NCBI GenBank assembly: GCA_020720185.1
Contig: DYPB01000041.1
Location: forward strand, 1 to 17,566
Reading direction: 5' to 3'
Length of the DNA stretch: 17,566 nucleotides
Source: Flavobacterium psychrophilum
GTDB lineage: Bacteria; Bacteroidota; Bacteroidia; Flavobacteriales; Flavobacteriaceae
Part shown: positions 7,026 through 15,800 of the stretch, piece by piece
Layout of the letters: each line of letters starts with the position of its first letter
Position numbering within the stretch: the first letter of the stretch is position 1
Notes under the pieces: model-generated
The model's input: the letters and a program-made list of their open reading frames with translations, nothing else
Told to the model about the DNA's origin: nothing
Database searches by the model: none
Made by a program: the position numbers and the translations under genes

Positions 7026-8933
7026 ATGATAAAGAAAATTATAGTATTTTTTGATAAACCGTTTTTTAAAAACAAAAAAAATATAGCCATTTTATGGATT
7101 ATAGCCTCTGTAATTGCTATAATTCCTAAATTTTTACGAGATAAATATAATAATTATTTAATCTATAAAGGTGTTTTTTATCATATTTTGAATAAAACTG
7201 AATTATATACAGAATATCCAACAGAATATTTTGATAAAAACCATTACGGACCTATTTTTAGCTTTGTAATTGCTCCTTTTGCTATTTTACCAGATTGGTT
7301 AGGAACCGTTCTGTGGAGTTTATTTTTGGTTTTATTAATTGTTTGGGCAATATATAATTTGCCTTTAAAAAACATTCAAATTGCGGCAATTTTATGGATT
7401 TGTTTTAATGAATATCTTATCTCGGCACAAAGTTTTCAGGTAAATGCAATTATGGTTTTTATAATTGTTATGAGTTATGTTTTTATTACAAAAAAAAACG
7501 ATTTTTGGTCGGCAATGCTCATTGCACTTGGAACTTTCATTAAATTGTATGGCATTGTTGGGTTAGCATTTTTCTTTTTTTCTAAACAAAAACCAAAGTT
7601 TATCCTATCATTATTATTTTGGAGTGCCTTATTTTTTGTTCTTCCAATGTCAATCTCATCACCACAATATATTATTGAAAGATATCTAGAATGGTTTACG
7701 GAATTGATTGACAAAAATCAAACTAATGCCGTTTTAGGATCTTATCAAGATTTCTCGGTAATGGGCGTTATACGAAGGTTTGCTAACGATTCAAGCATTC
7801 CAAATACACCATTTTTAATAGTTGGATTAATACTTTTTGGGTTGCCATATTTAAGATTTAAGGCTTATTCTAACCAAAAATTTCAGTTATTACTATTATC
7901 ATCGGTACTAATTTTTACAGTAATTTTTAGTTCAGGGTCAGAATCACCAACTTATATTATTGCATTTGTAGGTGTCGCAATTTGGTTTGTAATTCAATTT
8001 CCTAAAACAAAATTTACCATCGGTTTGCTAATTTTTGCATTAATTTTAACCAGTTTTTCTCATACCGATTTATTTCCGAGATTTTTATTAGAAAACTATG
8101 TCAGAAAATATTCACTAAAAGCCATTCCTTGTATAATTATCTGGTTTGTTATTGTATATCAAATGCTTACCGAAAAATTTGAACCATCAGAAAATGAAAA
8201 CAATAATATGAATACCAAATTATTTGATATTATTAATAATTTTGAAACTTCGGGAAGTAATTTTATTATTGGCAACAGAAATAAAATTAAAACTTTTGAT
8301 TATCAAGGAATTACGGTTAATGTAAAATCGTTCAGAAAACCAATTTTAATAAATGGTTTTATCTATAAATATTTTAGAGAATCTAAAGCCAAACGATCTT
8401 TTGAAAACGCATCAATATTATTAAATAAAGGAATTGGAACACCAAAACCTATTGCTTATTATGAAAATTTTAATGTGATTTTTCTTCGAGATAGTTATTA
8501 TATTTGCGAACATTTGATACCAGATTTAATTTTTAGAGATGTTTTTGGTAATGAAGAAAAATATGAAACGGAAAAAATATTGAGAGGATTGGCAAAATTT
8601 ACTTTCAAATTGCACGAAAACGGCATAGAATTTTTAGATCATTCGCCAGGAAATACATTAATCAAATGTAATAATGATGACTATAGTTTTTATCTTGTGG
8701 ATTTGAATAGAATGAAATTTCATACAGAAATGTCATTTGAAATGAGAATGAAAAATTTGAGTAAAATAGCTCCTTCTGAATATTTTATCCGTATTATTAG
8801 TAATGAATATGCAAAATTATACAAACAACCCGAAAGCAAGATATTTGAACATTTATGGAAACAAACACAAAAATTTCAATCTAAATATATAAGAAAACAA
8901 GCATTAAAAAAGAAATTTTTATTTTGGAAATAA
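7026..8933 (+). CDS. Fusion: GT87-like (DUF2029) membrane glycosyltransferase plus Kdo/LPS kinase domain
   Basis: A 635-residue, two-part protein. Residues 1 to about 385 form a polytopic GT-C glycosyltransferase of the GT87/DUF2029 type, with about twelve hydrophobic segments (first at 20-34, last near 365-381) and the motif KNHYGPIFSFVIAP (71-84), close to the YPPxxxxxxxPL pattern of that family. Such enzymes use polyprenyl-phosphate sugars and act at the periplasmic side. After a hydrophilic linker (about 384-394), residues 395-635 look like a complete Kdo/InaA-type LPS kinase: NVKSF with the ATP lysine (K434), the catalytic loop FLDHSPGN (D538, N543) and the metal-binding VDLNRM (D559). 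In relatives known to me these are usually separate proteins. Met395 (ATG at 8208) is where a stand-alone kinase would start. The open frame extends upstream to a TTG at 7005, but the ATG at 7026 (MIKKII) is the better start. Confidence 0.85.
   Translation: MIKKIIVFFDKPFFKNKKNIAILWIIASVIAIIPKFLRDKYNNYLIYKGVFYHILNKTELYTEYPTEYFDKNHYGPIFSFVIAPFAILPDWLGTVLWSLFLVLLIVWAIYNLPLKNIQIAAILWICFNEYLISAQSFQVNAIMVFIIVMSYVFITKKNDFWSAMLIALGTFIKLYGIVGLAFFFFSKQKPKFILSLLFWSALFFVLPMSISSPQYIIERYLEWFTELIDKNQTNAVLGSYQDFSVMGVIRRFANDSSIPNTPFLIVGLILFGLPYLRFKAYSNQKFQLLLLSSVLIFTVIFSSGSESPTYIIAFVGVAIWFVIQFPKTKFTIGLLIFALILTSFSHTDLFPRFLLENYVRKYSLKAIPCIIIWFVIVYQMLTEKFEPSENENNNMNTKLFDIINNFETSGSNFIIGNRNKIKTFDYQGITVNVKSFRKPILINGFIYKYFRESKAKRSFENASILLNKGIGTPKPIAYYENFNVIFLRDSYYICEHLIPDLIFRDVFGNEEKYETEKILRGLAKFTFKLHENGIEFLDHSPGNTLIKCNNDDYSFYLVDLNRMKFHTEMSFEMRMKNLSKIAPSEYFIRIISNEYAKLYKQPESKIFEHLWKQTQKFQSKYIRKQALKKKFLFWK
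8208..8933 (+). other. Kinase domain with a possible internal start
   Basis: This marks the Kdo/LPS kinase part of the longer frame. The ATG at 8208-8210 is in frame and begins NTKLFDI, where I would expect a stand-alone flavobacterial Kdo kinase to begin. ATGA at 8208-8211 also contains a TGA in the +1 frame, the layout of a start-stop overlap between two genes. Either the two domains are truly fused, or a separate kinase is also made from this start. The kinase would phosphorylate Kdo on lipid A in the cytoplasm or at the inner membrane. Confidence 0.5.
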
Positions 8934-8934
8934 T

Positions 8935-9393
8935 ATGACCTCAAAAGCAAAAACAATCGAAGAGTATATAACTGAATTGCCAGATGACAGAAAAGTGGCA
9001 GTATCAAAATTAAGAAAAGTAATTTTAGAAAACATCCCAAAAGGTTTTAAAGAAGAGATGTCTTGCGGAATGATTGGATTTGTTGTACCTCATGAAATTT
9101 ATCCAGCGGGCTATCATTGTACCCCTAATTTACCATTACCGTTTTTAAATATTGCCTCTCAAAAAGCTTCAATAAACCTATACCACATGGGAATTTATGC
9201 AAAGTCTGATTTATATGATTGGTTTGTATCAGAATATCCAAAACATTGTAAAACCAAACTTGATATGGGAAAGAGTTGCATTCGATTTAAAAAAACCAAT
9301 GATATTCCGTATGATTTAATAGGAGAATTAGCAACAAAAATGACAGTTGATGATTGGATAAATTGCTATAAAAATGCTTTTATAAAAAAATAA
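8935..9393 (+). CDS. DUF1801 (YdhG-like) domain protein
   Basis: A 152-residue soluble protein of the DUF1801 family. Typical features: an N-terminal helix region with TIEEYITELPDDRKVAVSKL (7-26), the segment PKGFKEEMSCGMIGFVV (35-51), in which family members usually have EEMxYGMPxF or a variant, and NLYHMGIYA (81-89) followed by a C-terminal helical part. No enzyme activity is established for the family; members resemble small alpha/beta proteins such as frataxin-like or iron-related folds, and I make no functional claim. Its ATG lies one base after the stop of the glycosyltransferase-kinase gene, so the two are probably translationally coupled. Cysteines at 44, 62, 105, 115 and 144 are notable but show no clear metal motif. 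Confidence 0.85.
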   Translation: MTSKAKTIEEYITELPDDRKVAVSKLRKVILENIPKGFKEEMSCGMIGFVVPHEIYPAGYHCTPNLPLPFLNIASQKASINLYHMGIYAKSDLYDWFVSEYPKHCKTKLDMGKSCIRFKKTNDIPYDLIGELATKMTVDDWINCYKNAFIKK

Positions 9394-9463
9394 ATTCATA
9401 AACTTTTCTTAATAAAATCTATTCCTACAGGATTTTAATTAATTTTGACAAAAAATATTTCCT

Positions 9464-11089
9464 TTGAAAAAACTATCTCTTTTACTTGTTATATTAATTA
9501 ATTTGAATTTCATTTTTGCTCAAAAAACGAGTAAAATTATTATTGATAATTCTGATTTTGCCGAAAAAAATGAAAACCTTTTGCCTGGAGCAGCATTACT
9601 AACGGGCAATGTTAGGGTCAATCACGAAGGAGTGATAATGACTTGCAATAAAGCCTATTATTTTGAAAATGAGAATTATATTAAAGCTTTTGGCAATGTT
9701 CAAATGGTGCAAGGCGATACTTTATACTTAAATAGTAAATATGCCGAATATAACGGAAATATCAAGCAAGCGTTTGCTACTGGCGAGGTAATTATGCGGT
9801 CGCCAGAGAGTACATTAGTTACCGACACCATTCATTTTGATAGAGTTTCGCAAGAGGCTTTTTATGAGAGTTTTGGAACCATAACCAATAGAGAAAATGT
9901 ATTAAAAAGTAAGAGCGGACGCTATTTTGTAACACAAAAAAAGTTTAAATTTTTAACAGAAGTTACTATTGTAAACCCAAAATATGTTATAAAAACCAAT
10001 CATTTAGATTATTATACAAACTCGGGACATTCCTATTTATTTGGACCATCAACAATAAAAAGTAAGAAAGATTTTATTTATACCGAAAATGGTTTTTATA
10101 ATACCAAGAAAAACACAGGGCATTTTTTAAATAAATCATATATAAAATACAATGATAGACGGATAGAAGCCGATAGTTTATATTTTGATAGAAATAAAGA
10201 TTTTGCATCGGGAACTCGAAATGTAAGAATAACCGACACCATTAATAAAGGTATAATTAAAGGACATTATGGCGAAATTTATAAACAAAAAGACTCCCTT
10301 TTTATTACCAAACATGCAGTTGCAATTAATGTATTAGAAAACGATTCAATATACATTCATGCAAAAAAAATAATGGTTACAGGCAAAGAAGGCGACCGAA
10401 TTATTAGAGGTTTTAGCAATGCAAGATTTTATAAAAAAGATATGAGTGGCAAATGTGATTCCATACATTCTAATCAAAAGAAAGCATTAACCCAACTTAT
10501 TGGAAAACCTATTTTGTGGAATTTTGATAAACAAATGACCGGTGATGTAATGCACCTTATTGGCAATAACAATACTGAAAAATTAGATTCTTTAAAGGTG
10601 TTAAAAGACGCTTTCTTGATTGCAAAAGACACTATTGGAACAGGTTACAATCAAGTAAAAGGAGTTAATTTATTTGGCAAATTTAAAGACAATAAACTTT
10701 ATGAAGTTGATATTGTTAAGAATACAGAAGTTATTTCTTATATGCGAAATGATAAAAATGAACTTATTGGAATTAATAAAAATGTTAGTAGTAAAATAAA
10801 TCTAACTTTAGATAAGAATAAAATTGAAACCATGACATTTTTTAATAATGTAGATGGAGAAATTTATCCAGAAAAGGATTTGCCCGAAAATGCAAGAAAG
10901 TTGCGAGGTTTTATTTGGCGAGGAGAGGAAAGAATTAAAAGTAAAGAAGATATTTTTCCTGATGACGAGAAGCAATTTGAATTAACTGCTAAAAATGAAA
11001 GCCAAAAAGCATCAAAATTGGAAATAACCCCTATGGAAATTAGGAAAGAAACTTTAGAATATGATAAAACAAAAAAAGTGAAACAATAA
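9464..11089 (+). CDS. OstA/LptA-like periplasmic LPS transport protein
   Basis: A 541-residue secreted protein with an OstA (LptA/LptD N-terminal) beta-jellyroll domain, expected to help carry LPS across the periplasm. The signal peptide is MKKLSLLLVILINLNFIFA, with cleavage before Q20. From about 40 the short repeating strands typical of the fold appear: LTGNVRVNHEGVIMTC (46-61), AFGNVQMVQGDTLYLN (75-90) and ATGEVIMRSPESTLVTD (105-121). It continues with more strands but has no barrel-like LptD C-terminus, and it ends in a charged, lysine-rich tail. The start codon is TTG: the frame has a TGA at 9446-9448 and no ATG before the signal peptide. It is the third gene of the plus-strand unit, 70 bases after the DUF1801 gene, which suits an LPS assembly setting. 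Length is usual for Bacteroidota OstA-like proteins. The transport role is inferred from the domain. Confidence 0.87.
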   Translation: MKKLSLLLVILINLNFIFAQKTSKIIIDNSDFAEKNENLLPGAALLTGNVRVNHEGVIMTCNKAYYFENENYIKAFGNVQMVQGDTLYLNSKYAEYNGNIKQAFATGEVIMRSPESTLVTDTIHFDRVSQEAFYESFGTITNRENVLKSKSGRYFVTQKKFKFLTEVTIVNPKYVIKTNHLDYYTNSGHSYLFGPSTIKSKKDFIYTENGFYNTKKNTGHFLNKSYIKYNDRRIEADSLYFDRNKDFASGTRNVRITDTINKGIIKGHYGEIYKQKDSLFITKHAVAINVLENDSIYIHAKKIMVTGKEGDRIIRGFSNARFYKKDMSGKCDSIHSNQKKALTQLIGKPILWNFDKQMTGDVMHLIGNNNTEKLDSLKVLKDAFLIAKDTIGTGYNQVKGVNLFGKFKDNKLYEVDIVKNTEVISYMRNDKNELIGINKNVSSKINLTLDKNKIETMTFFNNVDGEIYPEKDLPENARKLRGFIWRGEERIKSKEDIFPDDEKQFELTAKNESQKASKLEITPMEIRKETLEYDKTKKVKQ

Positions 11090-11128
11090 ATTAATTTTAG
11101 GCTAAATGTCGGCTAAATATAAAATAAA

Positions 11129-11167
11129 AAAATCGTAAATACTTATTATATAAGCGTTTACGATTTT
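11129..11167. terminator. Two-way terminator hairpin between the OstA-like gene and tRNA-Arg
   Basis: Arms of 16 bases, AAAATCGTAAATACTT (11129-11144) and AAGCGTTTACGATTTT (11152-11167), pair with one G-U and one mismatch around a 7-base loop. On the plus strand the 3' arm ends in T-rich sequence, suiting the OstA-like gene that stops at 11089. On the minus strand the far arm ends in a run of T, suiting the tRNA whose 3' end is at 11174. This is a good candidate for a shared terminator. Confidence 0.75.
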
Positions 11168-11173
11168 ATTTTG

Positions 11174-11247
11174 TGACCTCGACTGGATTCAAACCAGTAA
11201 CCTCTTGAGCCGTAATCAAGTGCGCTATTCAGTTGCGCCACGAGGCC
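11174..11247 (-). tRNA. tRNA-Arg(ACG)
   Basis: A 74-base tRNA on the minus strand. The acceptor stem pairs GGCCTCG (11241-11247 as complement) with CGAGGTC (11175-11181), with one G-U pair. The anticodon stem CTTGA/TCAAG encloses loop TTACGGC, giving anticodon ACG (11211-11213 as complement). The T arm has the usual GGTTTGAATCC. CCA is not encoded; the discriminator base is A. ACG is the arginine anticodon whose A34 is normally changed to inosine by TadA so that it reads CGU, CGC and CGA. Confidence 0.95.
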
Positions 11248-11263
11248 ATTTTTTTTGTGGGTG

Positions 11264-11294
11264 CAAATGTAAAAATAAATAATGACACGAGCAA
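11264..11294 (-). promoter_or_regulatory. Promoter of tRNA-Arg
   Basis: On the minus strand: -33 TTG (CAA at 11292-11294), a 20-base spacer, and -7 TACATTTG (11264-11271), a full match to the Bacteroidota TTG-N17-23-TAnnTTTG pattern. Transcription would begin near 11257, about 10 bases before the tRNA 5' end at 11247. This is the clearest promoter in the window. The remaining bases up to 11483 hold no feature I recognise. Confidence 0.8.
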
Positions 11295-11483
11295 GATAAA
11301 TTGTTATTTATTTGTGAACTGGAGAAGTAATTATAGAAAAATAATTTAAATTACGAAATTGCTCTACAAGTTACAAAATATCTGTAACCAATAATAGCCA
11401 GTTGCCATTTTTTGGCTTTTGATAAATCAAGTCTTTGTTTGGAAAAACTGGGTAAAATTAGTTTGTTTATTTTTGCTAATAAT

Positions 11484-12710
11484 TTATAAATTATCATTTT
11501 CTTTTTCAATCATTTTTTTTAAAATCCATGCAAAATATAGTCCTACAAACCCGATGCAACCCATTACAATCCAATTTGTTGTATAGCCAAAATGTGCCAC
11601 AATTTCGAGACCTATTTTTGCACTCAAAACATGTGCTAACGAGAAACTCATCGAGTATAAAGCCATATATCTCCCTTCGTTTCCTTTTTGAGAACGACTC
11701 ATCGCAAACTTATTTGTAAACGGAAATCCCATCATTTCTCCAATCGTCATTATTACTATAAAGATTATTAAAATACCCGACCAACCTGGAATTAATAATA
11801 CAAAAAAGCAAATTCCCATTAAAAATGTTGCCCAAAAAATTATTTTGGTCATATTTGTTTTTTTTCGTTCAAAGTAGCTGACCATTGGCATTTCGAAAAT
11901 AAATATAATTAAACCATTTATGGTTATTAAAAGTCCCGTTTCAAGTTCAGTAAAATTATATAACTCTTTGTAATACAAAGGCAATGTTGTAAATAATTGA
12001 AAAAAAACAAGCCCCATTACAAAACTAACTACTGCAAAAATCAAAAATGGTTTATCGTTAAGAACTGATAAACTTGAAATTTCTTCAGCATTTTCATATT
12101 GTTTATAGGTACTATTTTGTTTCTCTTTGACTAATAACGCAAAAATTAATATTGAGATGATACAAGTAGCTCCATCAACCCAAAAAAGACCGTGATATCC
12201 GTTTGTCATTATAATTAATCCTCCAAGTGCAGGACCTGCGGAAAAACCTAAATTGATAGCTAATCGTACTAATGTTAGTGCCTTTACTTGAGTTTCGGGC
12301 GTGGTATAAGATTTTATGGAAACAAACATTGCTGGACGATACATATCAGCAACGGTCATTATTGTAAATAAACCTATGCTAAGTCCTATAAATGAGGTTA
12401 CATATTGAAGAGCAAAGAATAAAACTCCTGTTGTAAATAGACTAAAAATCATTACTTTACGGAAACCAATTTTATCCGTAAGCCGTCCGCCGAGCCATGA
12501 TCCAACAAAAGAACCAATGCCGTAAAAGACCATAATTGTACCTACTTGTGTATAACTAAAATGTAGGTTTTCTTTCAAATATTTTGATAAAAATGGAACA
12601 ACCATAACCCCAGCACGGTTGATGAATGTTATGATAGCAAGTATCCAAATTTCATTAGAGAAACCTTTAAAATTATTAATATATGTTTGTAATCCCTTCT
12701 TTATCATCAT
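11484..12710 (-). CDS. MFS transporter (DHA1-type)
   Basis: A 408-residue inner-membrane transporter of the major facilitator superfamily, with about 12 hydrophobic segments and the length usual for the 12-TM class. The loop between segments 2 and 3 carries the MFS signature GGRLTDKIGFRKV (74-86). Helix 1 has INRAGVMVVPFLSKYL (30-45), common in the DHA1-like drug and metabolite exporters of which MdtH and YdeE are known examples. The central cytoplasmic loop after segment 6 is charged (about 193-215, EKQNSTYKQYENAEE). The substrate is unknown; drug or metabolite export is the family-level guess. Two adjacent ATG codons (12708-12710 and 12705-12707) could start the protein. It lies 112 bases after the RND pump gene in the same direction but has its own -7-like element, so it may be transcribed alone. 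Confidence 0.9.
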   Translation of the reverse strand: MMIKKGLQTYINNFKGFSNEIWILAIITFINRAGVMVVPFLSKYLKENLHFSYTQVGTIMVFYGIGSFVGSWLGGRLTDKIGFRKVMIFSLFTTGVLFFALQYVTSFIGLSIGLFTIMTVADMYRPAMFVSIKSYTTPETQVKALTLVRLAINLGFSAGPALGGLIIMTNGYHGLFWVDGATCIISILIFALLVKEKQNSTYKQYENAEEISSLSVLNDKPFLIFAVVSFVMGLVFFQLFTTLPLYYKELYNFTELETGLLITINGLIIFIFEMPMVSYFERKKTNMTKIIFWATFLMGICFFVLLIPGWSGILIIFIVIMTIGEMMGFPFTNKFAMSRSQKGNEGRYMALYSMSFSLAHVLSAKIGLEIVAHFGYTTNWIVMGCIGFVGLYFAWILKKMIEKENDNL

Positions 12711-12726
12711 TTAAAATAATTGTTGG

Positions 12727-12734
12727 CAAAAGTA
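12727..12734 (-). promoter_or_regulatory. Putative -7 element for the MFS gene
   Basis: On the minus strand it reads TACTTTTG (TAnnTTTG), about 17 bases before the ATG at 12710. No TTG lies at the expected -33 position; an AAACC stretch is there instead. The support is partial. Confidence 0.35.
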
Positions 12735-12822
12735 ATTTTAATTATTTAAAAAATAGGTTTGTTTTTAAAAATATATCATAAAAATAACTTTAAATTTTAA
12801 AAATTATATTTCAGGATGGTTA

Positions 12823-15800
12823 TTAATTGTTTTGTCGTCTATCTCTTAACCAATATTTTAAGCGTTTTACGAGATAAAACATTACAGGAACCATTACTAA
12901 TGTTAGGACAGTGGCATAGGTTAGTCCAAAAATAATAGTCCAAGCCAATGGTCCCCAAAAGACTACATTGTCTCCGCCCATATAAAAATGTGGATTTAAA
13001 TCAGTAATTAGTCCAAGGAAATCAAAATTTAAACCTATTGCCAACGGAATTAATCCTAAAACGGCGGTTAGAGCGGTTAATAATACGGGGCGTAACCTTG
13101 ATTTTCCTGATTCGATGATTACTTCTTTTATTTCTGTTAATGATAAGTCGTTGTGTGATTGTAGGTTTTTTTCGGCAACTTTTTTATCCATCAGTAGTAC
13201 AAAAAAGTCCATCAAAACGATACCATTTTTTACAACAACTCCTGATAGGGCTATAATTCCCATCATAGTCATTAGCACTACAAAGTTCATATTTGCAATA
13301 ACATAGCCATAAAAAACACCACTAAAACTTAATAAAACAGTGAATAGAATTACGAGGGTTTTTGATACTGAATTGAATTGTAAAACAATAATTATTGCAA
13401 TTCCTGCCAATGCTAAAAATAGTGCATACATTAGGAAACTTTGGTTTTTGCCTTGCTCTTCTTGAACACCTGAAAAAGAATAATTTACATCGGCTGGTAG
13501 TTTGTAATTTTCTAAACTATTTTTTATTTCATTCGTTATTTCATTTCCATTATAACCCGTCAAAACATTGGAATAAATGGTCATTACTCGTTTATGATTT
13601 TTTCTTTTTATTTGATTATAAGTAGCGGTTTTATTGGTTTGAGAAACGGCTGAAATCGGTACTTGCATAATTTGTCCGTTATTTGGGTTTCTGAAAGTCA
13701 TTGATTGATTGAACAATACGCTTTCATTTTTGCGTTGATCGTCCTGTAAACGCATCACAATATTATAATCGTCGTCGCCCTCTTTATAAGTAGAAATTTC
13801 TTGACCATAAACCGATCTACGGAGAGTAAAACCGAGTTGTCTGGTTGATACTCCAATGCTTCCTGCACTTACTCTATCAACGGCTACTTCGAGTTCTGGA
13901 CTATTATTATTAATATCAACATTTAATTTCTCGATACCGGGAATATTTTTAGCGTTGATAAAGTCAATCATTTTATTGGACTCGGCAAGCATTTTTCCAT
14001 AATCTTCGCCTGATAATTGAACACTAATTGGATAACCTGCTGGAGGTCCAGACGCTTCTTTTTCCACAATTACACTGGCACCAGGAATCGATTTTACTTT
14101 GTTACGAACTTCTTCTAAAATTTGATTAGTATCAACGCCTTTACGAAATTTAAACTCCGAAAAGTTAATAGTTACCTTACCTTTAAATGGTGTTTCTGAT
14201 GCTGAACCTGCATCAACTTGTGGATTACCTGCTCCTACCCCAACTTCTGAAACGACACTTTCTGCTAAAAAGTTCTCGTTGGTTTCTGGATCAATATATT
14301 TTTTAACAATTTCTATGATTTGTTTTTCCACGAATTTGGTTGCTTTGTTCGTTTTTTCTATTGATGTTCCTTGTGGATATTCGATATAAGTGATAACCAT
14401 ATTAGGGATATTGTCTGGAAAAAACAATACTTTTCGAGGAAAAACGCTAAGTAATACAAATGAAAATACTAACATTATTATAATTCCTATAAAATATTTC
14501 CAAGCCGATTTGCCATTAAGAATGTTATTTAAAAATGCTTGATATTTTACTTCCATTCGAGGGAAAAAACTGTGCTGAAAATCTTGTGTCCATTGGTACA
14601 GTTTTTTATGATACAACCACATTAATCCTAATGAAATTATAGATAAATGTCCTACAGCTCTAAACAATTTGTTGTCCATTGCATATCCTAAAATTGAGAA
14701 TAAAATCCCCATTATAATTAGAACTATCGAATAAAATTTCAGATTCTTTTTATTGATATTTTTATCGTCAATATCCATCGAACCGCCTGTCATTGCTGCA
14801 TTAATAACCATTGCTACAAATAATGATGCTGATAAAACTACAGTTAGCGTTAATGGAAAATATTTCATAAATTTTCCCATTGTTCCAGGCCATAAGGCAA
14901 ATGGTAAAAATGCCATAAGTGTTGTGGCAGTTGAGGATATTACGGGCCAAGCAATTTCTCCGATACCCACTTTTGAGGCTTCCATTCTCGGCATTCCTTT
15001 TTTCATATTGGCAAAAACATTATCGACCACAACAATTCCGTCATCAACAAGCATCCCGAGCCCCATTACTAATCCAAACAAAACCATAGTATTTAGCGTA
15101 ACACCGATGGCAGAAAGAAGTGCAAAGGCAATCATCATTGATAGCGGGATGGCGGCTCCAACAAACAAAGAATTTCGTAAACCCATTGTAAACATTAGCA
15201 CAATCATTACTAAAATAATCCCAAAAACAACATGATTTGACAATTCCGAAACCTGATGTTCTACTTTTGATGATTGATCACCAGTGAGGGCAACTTTTAA
15301 GTTTTTTGGCAAATAGTTTTCTTGTGCTTCGATTACTTTTTCTTTAACTTGTTCAACTGCCGAAATCATATTTTCTCCCGACCTTTTTTTGATGTTAAGC
15401 ATTACAACTTCAACTCCTTTTTCTCTGGCATAAGTGGTTTTTTCTTTTTCTTTAAAACTAACCGCAGCCACATCCTTTAGATAGACAGTTCCTCCAAATG
15501 ATTTTACGATGATGTTTTCTAATTCCAGTGGATTTTGAATTTCGCCCACAATTCTGATGTTATTTCTACTACCTTGTGAAGACAAATTTCCTCCTGATAG
15601 TGTCATGTTTTCAGATTTTACAGCATTTTGAATATCATCAAAACTAACTTGAGCTGCGGTCATTTTATAAATATCTACTGCAATTTCAACTTCTTTGTCA
15701 TCTGCTCCAAGAATTACTGCTTTTTTTATTTCTGAAATTTCTTCAATATCATCTTGCAATAATTCAGCATATTTTTTAAGTTGTTGTGTGGTATAATTGC

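Noticed and set aside
11099..11118. GGCTAAAT repeated twice just after the OstA-like gene
   Set aside because: Two 8-base copies only, with no link to any element; probably chance or a small local duplication.
11174..11200. Possible attachment site at the tRNA 3' end
   Set aside because: No second copy of the tRNA 3' sequence, no integrase and no mobile genes are in the window.
11396..11420. AGCCA/TGGCT inverted repeat downstream of the MFS gene as a terminator
   Set aside because: Only 5 bp with a long loop and no strong T run; also more than 60 bases from the stop codon.
14753..15235. 160-codon plus-strand open frame inside the RND pump gene
   Set aside because: It is antisense to a region with clear RND motifs (the DD helix), and its protein has no recognisable domain.
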